Part shown: piece by piece, positions 33,868 through 43,373 of the stretch
Numbering within the stretch: position 1 is the stretch's first letter
How the letters are laid out: every line of letters begins with the position of its first letter
NCBI RefSeq assembly: GCF_051851475.1
Contig: NZ_JBPUSJ010000002.1
Coordinates: 1-64,000 of the forward strand
DNA: 64,000 bases
Reading direction: 5' to 3'
From: Carboxylicivirga taeanensis
Lineage (GTDB): Bacteria; Bacteroidota; Bacteroidia; Bacteroidales; Marinilabiliaceae
Notes under the pieces: model-generated
What the model was told of the DNA's origin: nothing
The model's input: only the letters and a program-made list of their open reading frames with translations
The model's database searches: none
Made by a program: the position numbers and the translations under genes

Positions 33868-36015
33868 TTACTTTTTCTTGAGCAGCAGTTTCTGGCTCGA
33901 AAAATTAGCCGCTGCGTTCATAAATGCAATGTAATTGGGCCAGGTATCCGCCTTATCGTAAAGGTTGTTGTAGTACTTTTCAGTTTTAAGAATCAGCTGA
34001 CTGCCTTTCTGTGTGGCTGTGCTGATAAATCCTCCCTGGGGATTGGTCTCTTCGGTGTTTAGCTTGTCAATGCCCTGAACGATATAACCATCGGGTATAT
34101 TAAGCGTAATGGTATAGGCGTAGGAGCGCGGGCTGTGCTGAAAAATGCCTTGGTGGCGTTCCAGTTCATCCTTTTCCAGGTCGGTCTGTTTCTGAATTAG
34201 TTTACCTATTTCAACAATGTAGTTACGTCCTGCTTTTTTTACCAGCTCCTTGGTTGAAAAGGTGTAGCTGTATTTCATTTCGGGTAGGGTATCGAAGCGG
34301 CCGCTTTGTACAAGTCTGAAATCACCCACTGTATCCACTTTAAAGTCGTAGTTATCCTGCGTCATTTCCTGCAGTGCCTCATTGCGGGTTTTCTCCCTGT
34401 TATTGAGGACTGATTCCCGGAGCGACATCAGTTCTTTTTGACGCCTTCTTGAGCCCATAAAATCTGAACTCATCTCAAATTTGGCACTTTCCTCTTCCTT
34501 ACAATCGTAATAATCCAACAGCGAGTATTGAGCGTATTTTTTAATGTATCCATCCGTTGCTGCTTCAACAGTAATGTCCGCTTTTTCCATATCACTGCCC
34601 AAATCAATGGTCAGTTGGCTGTTTTCGTAGTTATTTTCTTTGCCAATAACAGGCAGAGTGATTCGCTTGGGCTGCCATTTCTTATACTTAACATTGCCAT
34701 CAACCACATAGGCCTCTGTGCCCATCAGGTCGGCATTAAAGTCGCCCGGCAGGCAGAAATGGTCAACCGGCGACAGGTATAAATAGTCATCCCCTTGCTT
34801 TACTCTCAGCAGGTACCTCATTTCATGCTCCAGCAATAAGTCGTCAATGGACGCGATGTCTCTAGGAATGGCTATTACAATGTCGTGAGGAATTTTTAGC
34901 TTAGCCAAAAAGGTGGTAAAGCGGTGAAGGTTTTGGTACGGGTTACCACTGTTGGAGCCCCAGTTGCCCCCGTTGGTCACGATATTCTCTTCGTCCCAGC
35001 CCAACTCTTCATTACGGCGGAAGTAGAAGCCGGCTTTCGCCTTTTCAAAGTTGCTGGCGCGCTTTGGCTGGTTCTTTTTAACATACTTAACCATGGGCTT
35101 GCAAATGGTTAAGGTGTTTTCAAGTACATAGGCCAAAAAGTCGGTCATCTCCTCGTTGCTTACTTCACTTTTTACCTCGCCAGGTTTGCCCAAAAGGACA
35201 TCGTTTTGGCGCATGGCTTTGCCCGATGCATAAGCGGCCCTGAATTTGATGCATGGCAGCTCGCGGTAGGGATGAAACCAACGCATCTCTTTTACTTCTT
35301 CGCGGTCTTTGTCAACAAGGGTGTAAATTATGTCATCTCCGTCATCCTCCACTCTTTCTTTGAGTTGCGGAGCCCCATTGCTCGATTTTAGCGAGATGAA
35401 GCAGCGGCGTTGGGCTTTAAATTCAATGTGTTGTTCAACTACCGGATATTCTTGCGGCAGGTAGTACTGTACCGGATCAAAATAGTACATGTAGGTGCTT
35501 AGCGGAATGGTTTCTTCTCTGTAAATGTAATAATCCAGAATATCGCCGGCTTCCAGTCCGGGAATGGCCATTTTTTTGTAGGCATAGCGCGAGCTTCTTT
35601 CCTTCATTTCCATCTCTACTGCCTGGCTATTATCGATTATTACTTCCCGGCCATCTGGCTTAATAAGTTTAAAACCAGTGTACACTTCAAGCCCCCTACG
35701 CTCCGCCGGGAAGGAAATTTCAGCGTATTCGTTCAGTGCACTTTTGTCGTTCAGCTTGATGCGCATATGGTAAATGTTATTGGCCTGAAGCTTACCTATA
35801 AGAATAGGTTTTTTATATTCAAGACGGTTCAGTTTTGCCAGTATAATGGCCGATTTATCCTTCCATTTCTCCGGCACATCGGTGGCATTGAACGCCTGAT
35901 TATCTGATGACCACATGGCTTCCTGAATGGCATTGCTGCGCTCGTCAGCCAAAACATGAAGGCTGCTCAATAGCATGGTGACTATTGCCAGTGCGATTAG
36001 TTTCATTGTATGCAT
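33868..36015 (-). CDS. DUF3857 protein with degenerate transglutaminase-like domain
   Basis: A 715-residue exported protein (signal LIALAIVTMLLSSLHVLA). The first 250 residues are a DUF3857 beta domain (LKPDGREVIIDNSQAVEMEMKERSSRYAYKKMAIPGLEAGDILDYYIYREETIP). The middle aligns with a transglutaminase-like domain, but the region equal to YGDCKGM of the neighbour (around residues 350-370, NGGNWGSNSGNPYQNLHRF) has no cysteine, so it is probably inactive. The end is a DUF2569/DUF3858-like domain (GRFDTLPEMKYSYTFSTKELVKKAG). The next gene upstream (36111-38012) is a paralog with an intact triad. The pair may be a catalytic plus a non-catalytic partner in the periplasm. Start could also be at 36006. 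Confidence 0.85.
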   Translation of the reverse strand: MHTMKLIALAIVTMLLSSLHVLADERSNAIQEAMWSSDNQAFNATDVPEKWKDKSAIILAKLNRLEYKKPILIGKLQANNIYHMRIKLNDKSALNEYAEISFPAERRGLEVYTGFKLIKPDGREVIIDNSQAVEMEMKERSSRYAYKKMAIPGLEAGDILDYYIYREETIPLSTYMYYFDPVQYYLPQEYPVVEQHIEFKAQRRCFISLKSSNGAPQLKERVEDDGDDIIYTLVDKDREEVKEMRWFHPYRELPCIKFRAAYASGKAMRQNDVLLGKPGEVKSEVSNEEMTDFLAYVLENTLTICKPMVKYVKKNQPKRASNFEKAKAGFYFRRNEELGWDEENIVTNGGNWGSNSGNPYQNLHRFTTFLAKLKIPHDIVIAIPRDIASIDDLLLEHEMRYLLRVKQGDDYLYLSPVDHFCLPGDFNADLMGTEAYVVDGNVKYKKWQPKRITLPVIGKENNYENSQLTIDLGSDMEKADITVEAATDGYIKKYAQYSLLDYYDCKEEESAKFEMSSDFMGSRRRQKELMSLRESVLNNREKTRNEALQEMTQDNYDFKVDTVGDFRLVQSGRFDTLPEMKYSYTFSTKELVKKAGRNYIVEIGKLIQKQTDLEKDELERHQGIFQHSPRSYAYTITLNIPDGYIVQGIDKLNTEETNPQGGFISTATQKGSQLILKTEKYYNNLYDKADTWPNYIAFMNAAANFSSQKLLLKKK

Positions 36016-36110
36016 GATTTGATGTTAGATTTTTAATGTGCTCAACAAAAAGATGGCTGTCGTTTTAACGGCCCGGTTACTTAACCCTGCCGATGACAGG
36101 CTTTAAGCAC

Positions 36111-38012
36111 CTATATCTTTTTTAGAATGATTTGATCGTTGTAAAATGTATTCAACTGCTTTACAATTGTGTTCCAGGTTTCAAATTCATCGGGCAATAT
36201 TTTGCCTTTAGCAATGGTAATGCTGTTGGTGTAAATAATAACTCCCCCTTTTAGCTGGTAGTTGACATTTACGTTGATGTTATTGCTTTCATAGCTGATT
36301 TTTTCGGGGAGGTGACTGAGTTTGTAGCCTTTCGGGATACTCAGCTTTTTGGTGGTTTGGTTCATTATTTTTCGTCCAAAATCAAACGCACTCAGGCGAT
36401 CTTTTTCAATGTCTGTGCGACTCATCGATTTTTCCCAGTCTAACTCCACAAACAGCTCTTTATCAAACTCATTTACTTTGTTGTTAATACGAAAGTTGTA
36501 GTCTATTTTGAGTGGTTTATCTCGTTCTGTGTCAGGGGCGTTGTTAACTTTTACCAGATCTTCATTTGTTGACTCAGCTACCGATAAAAAGTCGTACAGT
36601 TTGGCTTTGTCTTCCACTTTACTGTTGTTGGAGAGGTAGAGAATCGATTTTTTGGTTTCTCCGTTGATTTCAATGTTTCCTTCGCCAACCAGGCAGTGGT
36701 CTTTTATGGTGATGTTTTCGGTGCGGGCCACCAGGTTTTCATCGGCTGTATGGAGAGGTACCATTTTTCGCATGTAGTTATCCCCATCTTCAATGAGCAT
36801 TTCTTTCCCCTGAATGCGTTCTGCAATCTTATTCAACGCAATGTATTTCTCAGTTGCATCAAGCACATACATCTTATCGTTAGCAAACGCGGTACATATC
36901 ATATGGTTGTCAACCGCCAGTGAAGGCAGGTCGTAGTTGTAAGGTATTTTACTGGTGCCTATCCAGGTTAAGCGGGCATCAATACCCGCTACTTCGAGCA
37001 TCGATTTGGTGAGGATGGCCATCCCTTTACAGTCGCCATAGCGGTTGTTATAAACAGTTTGAGGTGCTTCGGGTTTAAAACCGGCAATGCCATCTTCAAA
37101 CGCGATGTATTTGATGTTTTCCTGTATCCAATAGTAAATATTTCTAATTTTCTCTTCATCTGTTTGCGTGCCTTCTGTTAGCTCCTTTACGGTTAATTCG
37201 TAGGCCGAATGGTCAACATCCACAGATTTTGCCAGGCTGTGGTACCAGTTGTATAAATCATCAGTAGTGGCAATGATGTTCTTTGTTTCTCCATTAACCT
37301 GATAGTTCTTGGTTACAACTACAATGTGCGGGGTAGAGTGCAGCAGGCCCGGTGAGTTACTTTCCTGTTCCATCTCATCCAATTGCCGGCAGGTGTACTC
37401 AATGTGCTTATTACCATCTTTTTCACTTTCTTCCTTCGTGATGTCGTAGCCGTCAAAATTCATTTCCACCAGTTCAACAGTGGTGTGGGTGGGAATGGTA
37501 AAACTAATAGTTCGCAGAAGCGTGGGTTCCTTGTCCTTAAAATAAACTTTCGTCAGGTATTTGGGGTCTTTGTATTTTTTTTCTGCCGAAAAAGTGACTT
37601 CTGTGGCTTCGTGAAGCATGGTAAAACTATAGTGCCCGACTTTGGCATCTGAATAAAAGATGTTATCCACTTCATAGTTGCCAAACAGTTTGTTGCAGGT
37701 AAGCCTGCCCCTTCCAGAGGTGTATTTGGCATTGCCATTTATGAGTTCTATATTATCATTGTAATACACATTTTTGTAATAGTCAACAGCGCTGTTTAGT
37801 GAGATGAGGTCTACCTGATAGGCTTCGTGGGCTACAAGTAGGTTATCTTCAATTTTGAACTGGATGGCCGTATGGCTTTTGGTGGCCACTACCTTATCGT
37901 CGCTGTACTGTTTTTGCAAAACCTGTGCTTTCTCAGGGTCTGTGAATTTTTTTTGAGCCTGCGTGGTAACCGCACAAAGTAGCATAGCAAGTGGCACTAA
38001 TAATTTTTTCAT
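36111..38012 (-). CDS. DUF3857/transglutaminase family protein
   Basis: A 633-residue exported protein (signal LLVPLAMLLCAVTTQAQ). Residues about 55-240 form the DUF3857 domain. The transglutaminase-like core covers about 280-400 and has a full triad: C328 in YGDCKGMAILTKSML, H370 in VDNHMIC and D385 in VLDATEKY. The C-terminal part (about 500-630) is another beta domain (FDKELFVELDWEKSMSRTDIEKDR). Such proteins are very common in Bacteroidota and sit in the periplasm; their substrates are not known. The downstream paralog at 33868-36015 lacks the catalytic cysteine. Confidence 0.9.
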   Translation of the reverse strand: MKKLLVPLAMLLCAVTTQAQKKFTDPEKAQVLQKQYSDDKVVATKSHTAIQFKIEDNLLVAHEAYQVDLISLNSAVDYYKNVYYNDNIELINGNAKYTSGRGRLTCNKLFGNYEVDNIFYSDAKVGHYSFTMLHEATEVTFSAEKKYKDPKYLTKVYFKDKEPTLLRTISFTIPTHTTVELVEMNFDGYDITKEESEKDGNKHIEYTCRQLDEMEQESNSPGLLHSTPHIVVVTKNYQVNGETKNIIATTDDLYNWYHSLAKSVDVDHSAYELTVKELTEGTQTDEEKIRNIYYWIQENIKYIAFEDGIAGFKPEAPQTVYNNRYGDCKGMAILTKSMLEVAGIDARLTWIGTSKIPYNYDLPSLAVDNHMICTAFANDKMYVLDATEKYIALNKIAERIQGKEMLIEDGDNYMRKMVPLHTADENLVARTENITIKDHCLVGEGNIEINGETKKSILYLSNNSKVEDKAKLYDFLSVAESTNEDLVKVNNAPDTERDKPLKIDYNFRINNKVNEFDKELFVELDWEKSMSRTDIEKDRLSAFDFGRKIMNQTTKKLSIPKGYKLSHLPEKISYESNNINVNVNYQLKGGVIIYTNSITIAKGKILPDEFETWNTIVKQLNTFYNDQIILKKI

Positions 38013-38146
38013 TTTGAAAAGGGGTGTAGAAATTACTATCTAAAAATAATTATGATTGGGTTACGAGATGCTATAGGTTTTGTTTCGTTCAGAAGGGATA
38101 ATTAATAAAATCCTTTACACTAAATGAAATAAGGGAGGAGATGAGC

Positions 38147-38183
38147 ATAAAAAAAGCGGCTACTGGTGTCAGCGCCGCTTTTA
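38147..38183 (-). terminator. Terminator of the SprB-repeat gene
   Basis: AAAAGCGGC..GCCGCTTTT forms a symmetrical hairpin, with T runs on both strands, directly behind the stop codon of the gene at 38203. Confidence 0.82.
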
Positions 38184-38202
38184 ATAAGTGATAATGTTAT
38201 CT

Positions 38203-41004
38203 TTAGTATGCTGTTTGTATCAGCTTGCCACTGGTAGATTGGTTTCCGCACTTTAGTTGATAAAAGTAGATGTTACTGCCGGCAACCGGGCTTCTGAATT
38301 TGAAAGCATATTTCGTTTGGGCGCTTACCGGGCCTTCGTATAAACACTGGAGCAGTTCGCCATTAACTCCATAAATGTTTAACACTGCATAGTCATCGTC
38401 CGTTGGCGTGAATTCAATGGTTGTTTGATCAACAAACGGGTTGGGATAACTCTTTGATGCAAGTTTTGGTTGCACATTAATATGCAATGTGTCGAACATG
38501 ATGCACTGGCCGGCTTTGTAGGCGACCAAAAAGGATTGGGGAGCAGTTTCGGTACATAACTTAAATTCCAAGCTAAATGATTCGGGATGCTTGCCAAATC
38601 CTTCGATGTTATCAATCTTAAACCCATAAAGACCGGTGGTTGGGTCGGTTGAGTTCATTTCTACCGGCCAGTTTTTGGAGTTGCTCACCTCGCTGACAGC
38701 CCCTTCGTCGATGTGGATAGTCAGATGGGATAAATCGTATTGGCAATTGCCATTGGTGATTACTTCAGCAGTGTATTTGTAGCAGCCGTCATCAGTCAAC
38801 TCTATTTTCATTCCAGCAATATCCAAACAATTGTTCTCGCAGGAAGGGACTTCCGGAGTTTCACCTTCCGTGTCGTCTTCATCTGTTGAGTCCTCGCTTG
38901 AGCAGCTTAAGGTGATTGTATTGCTGGCGGTACAGCCATCTTTACTGGTTACCTCTAATGTTATGGATGCACTGCCTTCGCCCGATGAATACAGGAGCTG
39001 ATCAGCCATTTGATTCAGGATCAGCCAATTGTTCGTTGTATGGATGGTCCATTTATAGGTTTCTGCATGTTCAGTAACGGCCTGCAGTACATTATCTGCT
39101 GAATTACACAGCGGTGCATTAACGGGGGCTATTATTTTGACCGATGCCTGCGTCGCTGCATCAATTTGAACAGTTTGGGTCAGGCTGCAGCCAATCGCAT
39201 CTTCAATGGTGATAATGTACTCGCCCGGCTCCAGGTTAGTTCGTTGTAGGCCTTTATAGCCATCGGACCAGATGGCTACATAAGGGTCACTGCCTTCAGA
39301 TGGTGTTATTGTAACGGCACCGTATGGCTGGTTGCAATTGGGTTGAACGACATCAATATTCGCTGTTAGTACGGCCTCCGGGCGCTCAATAAGTGTTTTT
39401 TGGGTTATACTGCATCCATTGGCATCGATTACTGTCAATTCATATTCCCCTTCTTTATCAACAACTAGTTGCTCATCGGGCAGCAGTTCATCGTTGTAAT
39501 AAATGTCATAAGGCGGTGTTCCTCCGGATGGATGGATTGAGACAATCAGTGTTGAGTCACTTTCCTCACAGCTTTGTTTGCTAACCTGTGTATTGATGCT
39601 TATTTGCTGCGGGTTAGTCACTTGAATGTACTTACTCCGCGTACAGCCCTTAGCATCTGTAACACTGACTGAATACCATTCATCTCCGGCGAGGCCATCT
39701 ATAGAAGCTCCACTCTCCCCATTACTCCACTGAATGTCATAGGGGGCTGTGCCATTTGATATGTCAATGGAGATAGCGCCTGTTTGGTCGCCATAGCAAA
39801 GTGGCTGTTCAACGGTTGGTATAATGTTTAGTTTTTTTAGGATAACATAACCTCTTTGCGTTATAGAACATCCATTGGCATCGGTGATCACTACTTCGTA
39901 GCTGCCGCTGTTAAGGTTATCAACAGTAGCGGTTGTTTCGCCATTGTTCCATGTGTAGGCATAAGGAGGCAGACCGCCTTGCACATCCACCGTTAACGCG
40001 CCATTCCCTTCTTCGTAGCATTCCAGGTAGTGGGAGCTGATGGAGGCTTTTAAGTCGGTTTTAGCCGTGATCGGATAGCTGACTGTTTGGGTGCAGCCTG
40101 CAGCGTCGCTCAGTGTTAGTGTGTAGGTGCCTTCGCCCAGCTGGCTGATTGATGAGGTGTTTTCGCCGTTGCTCCACTCATAAGAATAAGGCTCAGTGCC
40201 GCCACTGGCAGTTACCTGTATGGCTCCCAGCGATTGACCGCATTCTGTATTGGTAATTTGTGCCGTGCCTGATAGAGGCGCGGGTTCTGTAATTGTTGCT
40301 TCCAGACTCACCGTAGCTTCCGTAGCATCTGTAATGGTTACCGAATAGCTGCCGGCAGCCAGGTTCTGAATATTTGCAGTGGTGGCACCATTGCTCCAGC
40401 TGTATCGGTAGGGCGGAGTACCGTTGCTCACCGTTACACTGGCTTGCCCGTTGTTGCTGCCATAGCAAGTAATAGGAACCGTGGTAAGGCTTGCTTCCAA
40501 CTGCTCATTTGATAGTTGAATGCTATCAATGGCAATGCAGTTGGCGGCTTTGTAGGCTACCTTAAAGGTGTCGTATTTTAGCTGATTAAGGCATTCTTCT
40601 GTTTCAAAATAAACGTGGTACTGCAAGGTGAATGTGCTGTTTTCACCGTCTTCTCCAAAATTTTTAATGTCATCTACCTTTAAACCATAGATGCTGGTGG
40701 TGGCATCGGTACTGTTTATTTCCATGGGCCAGTTATGGGAGTTGTTCACTTCAGTAACGGTGCCACATGGGACTTCAACAGTAAAGTGAGACAGCGCTGC
40801 GGTACAATTTAAGGCTTCAACTTTTAGTTCAATAGCCAGATAGTTGTCAAACTCATTGAAAGTGACCAGTTCGGTACTAAAGCACTCCTTGCAGTTGGCG
40901 GCGGGTTTTTGGGCGATTATGCCTGAGATCCAACCGTGGAAAAAAACTAATACTAGCAAGGTGAGCAGTTTTCTGAACTGCTTTGTGGTGTAATTAGAAT
41001 TCAT
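38203..41004 (-). CDS. SprB-repeat surface protein with T9SS sorting domain
   Basis: A 933-residue exported protein (signal LLTLLVLVFFHGWISGIIAQ). A beta domain (about 35-165) is followed by about six SprB repeats of 70-75 residues (pattern ITCYGSNNGQASVTVSNGTPPYRYSWSNGATTANIQNLAAGSYSVTITDA). Then comes a second copy of the first domain (about 720-845): SEVSNSKNWPVEMNSTDPTTGLYGFKIDNI answers TEVNNSHNWPMEINSTDATTSIYGLKVDDI in copy one. The chain ends in a T9SS sorting domain (SYPNPFVDQTTIEFTPTDDDYAVLNIYGVNGELLQ). SprB repeats occur in gliding adhesins; the mirrored terminal domains are unusual. It is divergent from the sigma factor gene. Confidence 0.88.
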   Translation of the reverse strand: MNSNYTTKQFRKLLTLLVLVFFHGWISGIIAQKPAANCKECFSTELVTFNEFDNYLAIELKVEALNCTAALSHFTVEVPCGTVTEVNNSHNWPMEINSTDATTSIYGLKVDDIKNFGEDGENSTFTLQYHVYFETEECLNQLKYDTFKVAYKAANCIAIDSIQLSNEQLEASLTTVPITCYGSNNGQASVTVSNGTPPYRYSWSNGATTANIQNLAAGSYSVTITDATEATVSLEATITEPAPLSGTAQITNTECGQSLGAIQVTASGGTEPYSYEWSNGENTSSISQLGEGTYTLTLSDAAGCTQTVSYPITAKTDLKASISSHYLECYEEGNGALTVDVQGGLPPYAYTWNNGETTATVDNLNSGSYEVVITDANGCSITQRGYVILKKLNIIPTVEQPLCYGDQTGAISIDISNGTAPYDIQWSNGESGASIDGLAGDEWYSVSVTDAKGCTRSKYIQVTNPQQISINTQVSKQSCEESDSTLIVSIHPSGGTPPYDIYYNDELLPDEQLVVDKEGEYELTVIDANGCSITQKTLIERPEAVLTANIDVVQPNCNQPYGAVTITPSEGSDPYVAIWSDGYKGLQRTNLEPGEYIITIEDAIGCSLTQTVQIDAATQASVKIIAPVNAPLCNSADNVLQAVTEHAETYKWTIHTTNNWLILNQMADQLLYSSGEGSASITLEVTSKDGCTASNTITLSCSSEDSTDEDDTEGETPEVPSCENNCLDIAGMKIELTDDGCYKYTAEVITNGNCQYDLSHLTIHIDEGAVSEVSNSKNWPVEMNSTDPTTGLYGFKIDNIEGFGKHPESFSLEFKLCTETAPQSFLVAYKAGQCIMFDTLHINVQPKLASKSYPNPFVDQTTIEFTPTDDDYAVLNIYGVNGELLQCLYEGPVSAQTKYAFKFRSPVAGSNIYFYQLKCGNQSTSGKLIQTAY

Positions 41005-41300
41005 GTGTAATGCGTTTGGGTGTTTGGTTTATACTTTTTGTCAGGCAAAATGTTACGTTAATCACGAATAATCTGATACTAATCAAATCATAAGAATCGT
41101 ATTTAAAACTGTTTAGTAGTGAACAGATATGAATTATTGCTCTATTATTTAAAGTTTTATAAAAAGGTGATTAATAATGTGAGAGTCGATGAGTAAAAAA
41201 TCAGATTGAGCAATATTTATTAGGTTGGAAAGGGGTTTGATAGACGCGATAAGACTATAATGTACTTTAGTTCAGGAATAGTGATGGTTTTTGTTTTAAT

Positions 41301-41320
41301 TATTGAACTAAAGTTCAATA
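41301..41320. promoter_or_regulatory. Perfect 9-2-9 palindrome, possible operator
   Basis: TATTGAACT-AA-AGTTCAATA is a perfect inverted repeat about 50 bp upstream of the -7-like box of the sigma gene; a similar half (actttagttca) occurs about 40 bp further left. Such a site would suit a dimeric regulator of the sigma/SusCD locus. Confidence 0.45.
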
Positions 41321-41368
41321 GTTGTTGTATTGGTTAATAGTATTTTCAAAGTGTTTAATTTAAATATT

Positions 41369-41376
41369 TATATTTG
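41369..41376 (+). promoter_or_regulatory. Possible -7 box of the sigma factor gene
   Basis: TATATTTG matches TAnnTTTG and lies 25 bp before the ATG at 41402. No TTG is found 19-21 bp further up, so this may be read by an alternative sigma factor or not be a promoter. Confidence 0.35.
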
Positions 41377-41401
41377 GGCCTTTCAAAGAAAACTTACATT
41401 G

Positions 41402-41956
41402 ATGCAAATTGAGGATAAGATAGTTTTTAATGAAATTAAAAGAGGAAACAAGGAAGTATATAGACGCTTGTTTGATGAGTATTATAATAAGCTAGTGTTA
41501 TTTACTCAGAGCTACTTGTTTGATCAGCAGGAAAGTGAAGATCTTGTTCAAGATTTGTTTGTTTACCTTTGGGAAAATGCCAGAAAAGTTAGTATAACTA
41601 TTTCGATTAAAGCCTACTTTTATCAGGCTATCCGCAATAGATGTATCAATCACCTTAAGGCTCTCAAAGTAAAGGATAAAAACCATTTGCTATATCTGGA
41701 TGGAATGCTGCAGGCAGATGATGACTTGCAACATTTCGATCCGAAAATATTAGAAGAGATTTTGCAATCAATTGAAGAGTTGCCTGTTCAGATGGCTAAG
41801 GTATTTACTATGAAGGTATTAGATGGCTTAACTCGCGAAGCAATTGCTAAAGAACTTAATATTTCTGTCAATACAGTTAAAACGCAGTTGCAGAGAGCCA
41901 GACTGCGATTAAGAGAAAAACTACTGAATAAAACTGGTTTATTTTTCTTTCTGTGA
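41402..41956 (+). CDS. ECF-type RNA polymerase sigma-70 factor
   Basis: A 184-residue extracytoplasmic-function sigma factor of the Bacteroidota SusC-linked type. Region 2 is seen at about residues 10-80 (GNKEVYRRLFDEYYNKLVLFTQSYLFDQQESEDLVQDLFVYLWENA) and region 4 at about 125-175 (LPVQMAKVFTMKVLDGLTREAIAKELNISVNTVKTQLQRARLRLREKL). The ATG at 41402 gives the usual short N terminus; an in-frame GTG-type extension upstream adds nothing recognisable. It is followed on the same strand by FecR, SusC, SusD and a TlpA-like gene, the classic order of a surface-signalling uptake locus, and should switch this locus on. Confidence 0.93.
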   Translation: MQIEDKIVFNEIKRGNKEVYRRLFDEYYNKLVLFTQSYLFDQQESEDLVQDLFVYLWENARKVSITISIKAYFYQAIRNRCINHLKALKVKDKNHLLYLDGMLQADDDLQHFDPKILEEILQSIEELPVQMAKVFTMKVLDGLTREAIAKELNISVNTVKTQLQRARLRLREKLLNKTGLFFFL

Positions 41957-42090
41957 TTTATACAATTTTAAATTATAGGTGATTATTACCAATGTTTTAG
42001 ATAAGTTTTTACAAAAGTTTAAAATAACCTACTTTTTTTGTCACCCGTTCATCTTTTAGTTTGTCTCACTCCAAAACGAGCCAATAAAAA

Positions 42091-43266
42091 ATGATCAAGG
42101 AGCATAGTAATATAGATATTGAACTGATTCATAAAAGCGTTAAGTCTGACCTTACTAAGGATGAAGCCAGGCAGCTAACGGAATGGTTATCGGACAGTAA
42201 AAGTAATGAAGACTACTATGGGAGGGCGGTGTTTTATTATAAAACAAAAGGTGTCTACAATGTCAAAAGTATTGATAAAGTAGAGGCTTGGCGCAAACTC
42301 GAAAACCGTTTAAAAAGTGGGAGGCGTTACTCAATGAAGCACTGGTATGCTTTAGCAGGTTCAGTTGCAGCGGTTTTGGTTTTAATTATTATGGTAACGT
42401 TAGCTATTAAGCAGCCTAGTGAAAAAATATACGTGTCCCAGCAGGCCGTTGTTATTGAACATGGCAGCCGAAGTGCTGAACTAGAGTTAAGCGATGGAAG
42501 AAAAATAAGGCTTGGAACGGGAAGTCAGGACGTGATTGAAGATAACGGTGCTGTTATCAACCTGGACGATGAAGAAGTCTCCTATGCTAGTGAACAAATC
42601 AGGTTGACAAGTCATAATCTCAAAAATGTCATCCGAGTAGATAGGGGAGAAGAGTTTAATCTTAAACTGGCAGATGGAACAAAAGTCTGGATTAACTCAT
42701 TAACCGAAATTCGATTTCCGGTTGCATTTGATGGTGCTATCCGGGAAGTTGAAATATTATCTGGAGAAGCTTATTTTGATGTAGCACGTGATGTTGACCG
42801 TCCATTTGTGGTTAAGACACCTGGACATGATGTCGTTGTTCTTGGTACCGCCTTTAATATAAGTTGTTATGGAAATGATGAAGCAATTGAAACCACGCTT
42901 GTCGAAGGCTTAGTTCAAATCAATAATCTGAAGGGAACAGAAGAGTCTATTATCATCACCCCAAATCAGCAATACGTGTATTCTAAAACCACATTTAAAA
43001 CAGAGGTGAAAACAGTAAATGCAAAAGCTTATGCAGCCTGGACGAAGGGGGTGTTTTTGTTTGAAGATGCACCTTTAGAAGCAATTTTTAAACGCTTGGA
43101 GCGCTGGTACAATATTAATGTCTTTTATGTGGACGGGAGTTGTCGGGATGAAATATTTAGTGGACAGTTACCTCGCTTTGAGAATGTAGACGTAATCCTT
43201 GATATGATGGGTAAAATTAGTGATGTGGAGTTTGAGCTACAGGGAAATACTGTTATTGTGAAGTAG
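42091..43266 (+). CDS. FecR family anti-sigma factor
   Basis: A 391-residue single-pass membrane protein. The N-terminal cytoplasmic part (about 1-85) should bind the sigma factor, a membrane helix follows (about 86-107, WYALAGSVAAVLVLIIMVTLAI), then the periplasmic FecR domain (about 165-270, VIRVDRGEEFNLKLADGTKVWINSLTEIRFP; GEAYFDVARD) and a C-terminal DUF4974 domain (FLFEDAPLEAIFKRLERWYNINVFYV). It passes the signal from the SusC outer-membrane protein to the sigma factor. It is separated by 134 bp from the sigma gene and by a nested hairpin from susC. Confidence 0.94.
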   Translation: MIKEHSNIDIELIHKSVKSDLTKDEARQLTEWLSDSKSNEDYYGRAVFYYKTKGVYNVKSIDKVEAWRKLENRLKSGRRYSMKHWYALAGSVAAVLVLIIMVTLAIKQPSEKIYVSQQAVVIEHGSRSAELELSDGRKIRLGTGSQDVIEDNGAVINLDDEEVSYASEQIRLTSHNLKNVIRVDRGEEFNLKLADGTKVWINSLTEIRFPVAFDGAIREVEILSGEAYFDVARDVDRPFVVKTPGHDVVVLGTAFNISCYGNDEAIETTLVEGLVQINNLKGTEESIIITPNQQYVYSKTTFKTEVKTVNAKAYAAWTKGVFLFEDAPLEAIFKRLERWYNINVFYVDGSCRDEIFSGQLPRFENVDVILDMMGKISDVEFELQGNTVIVK

Positions 43267-43272
43267 TTATTT

Positions 43273-43339
43273 GATCACCCCCCAATAAAAAAGAGCAGAA
43301 AACTGGTCCTTTTCTACTCTTTAATTTTAAGGGTGATCA
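43273..43339 (+). terminator. Nested hairpin between fecR and susC genes
   Basis: An outer pair GATCACCC / GGGTGATC encloses an inner stem AAAGAG.AGAAA / TTTCT.CTCTTT (43290-43322). The inner hairpin followed by T-rich DNA would terminate or attenuate transcription from the regulator genes, leaving susC to its own promoter or to limited read-through. Confidence 0.55.
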
Positions 43340-43373
43340 TCCCTATAATAAATTCAATAATTAATGCAAAACT

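Larger units (their letters stand above)
41005..41401. other. Divergent regulatory region upstream of the sigma factor gene
   Basis: About 400 AT-rich bp between the divergent SprB-repeat gene and the ECF sigma gene. It holds the 9-2-9 palindrome at 41301-41320 and the -7-like box at 41369-41376. No gene is seen. Confidence 0.5.
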
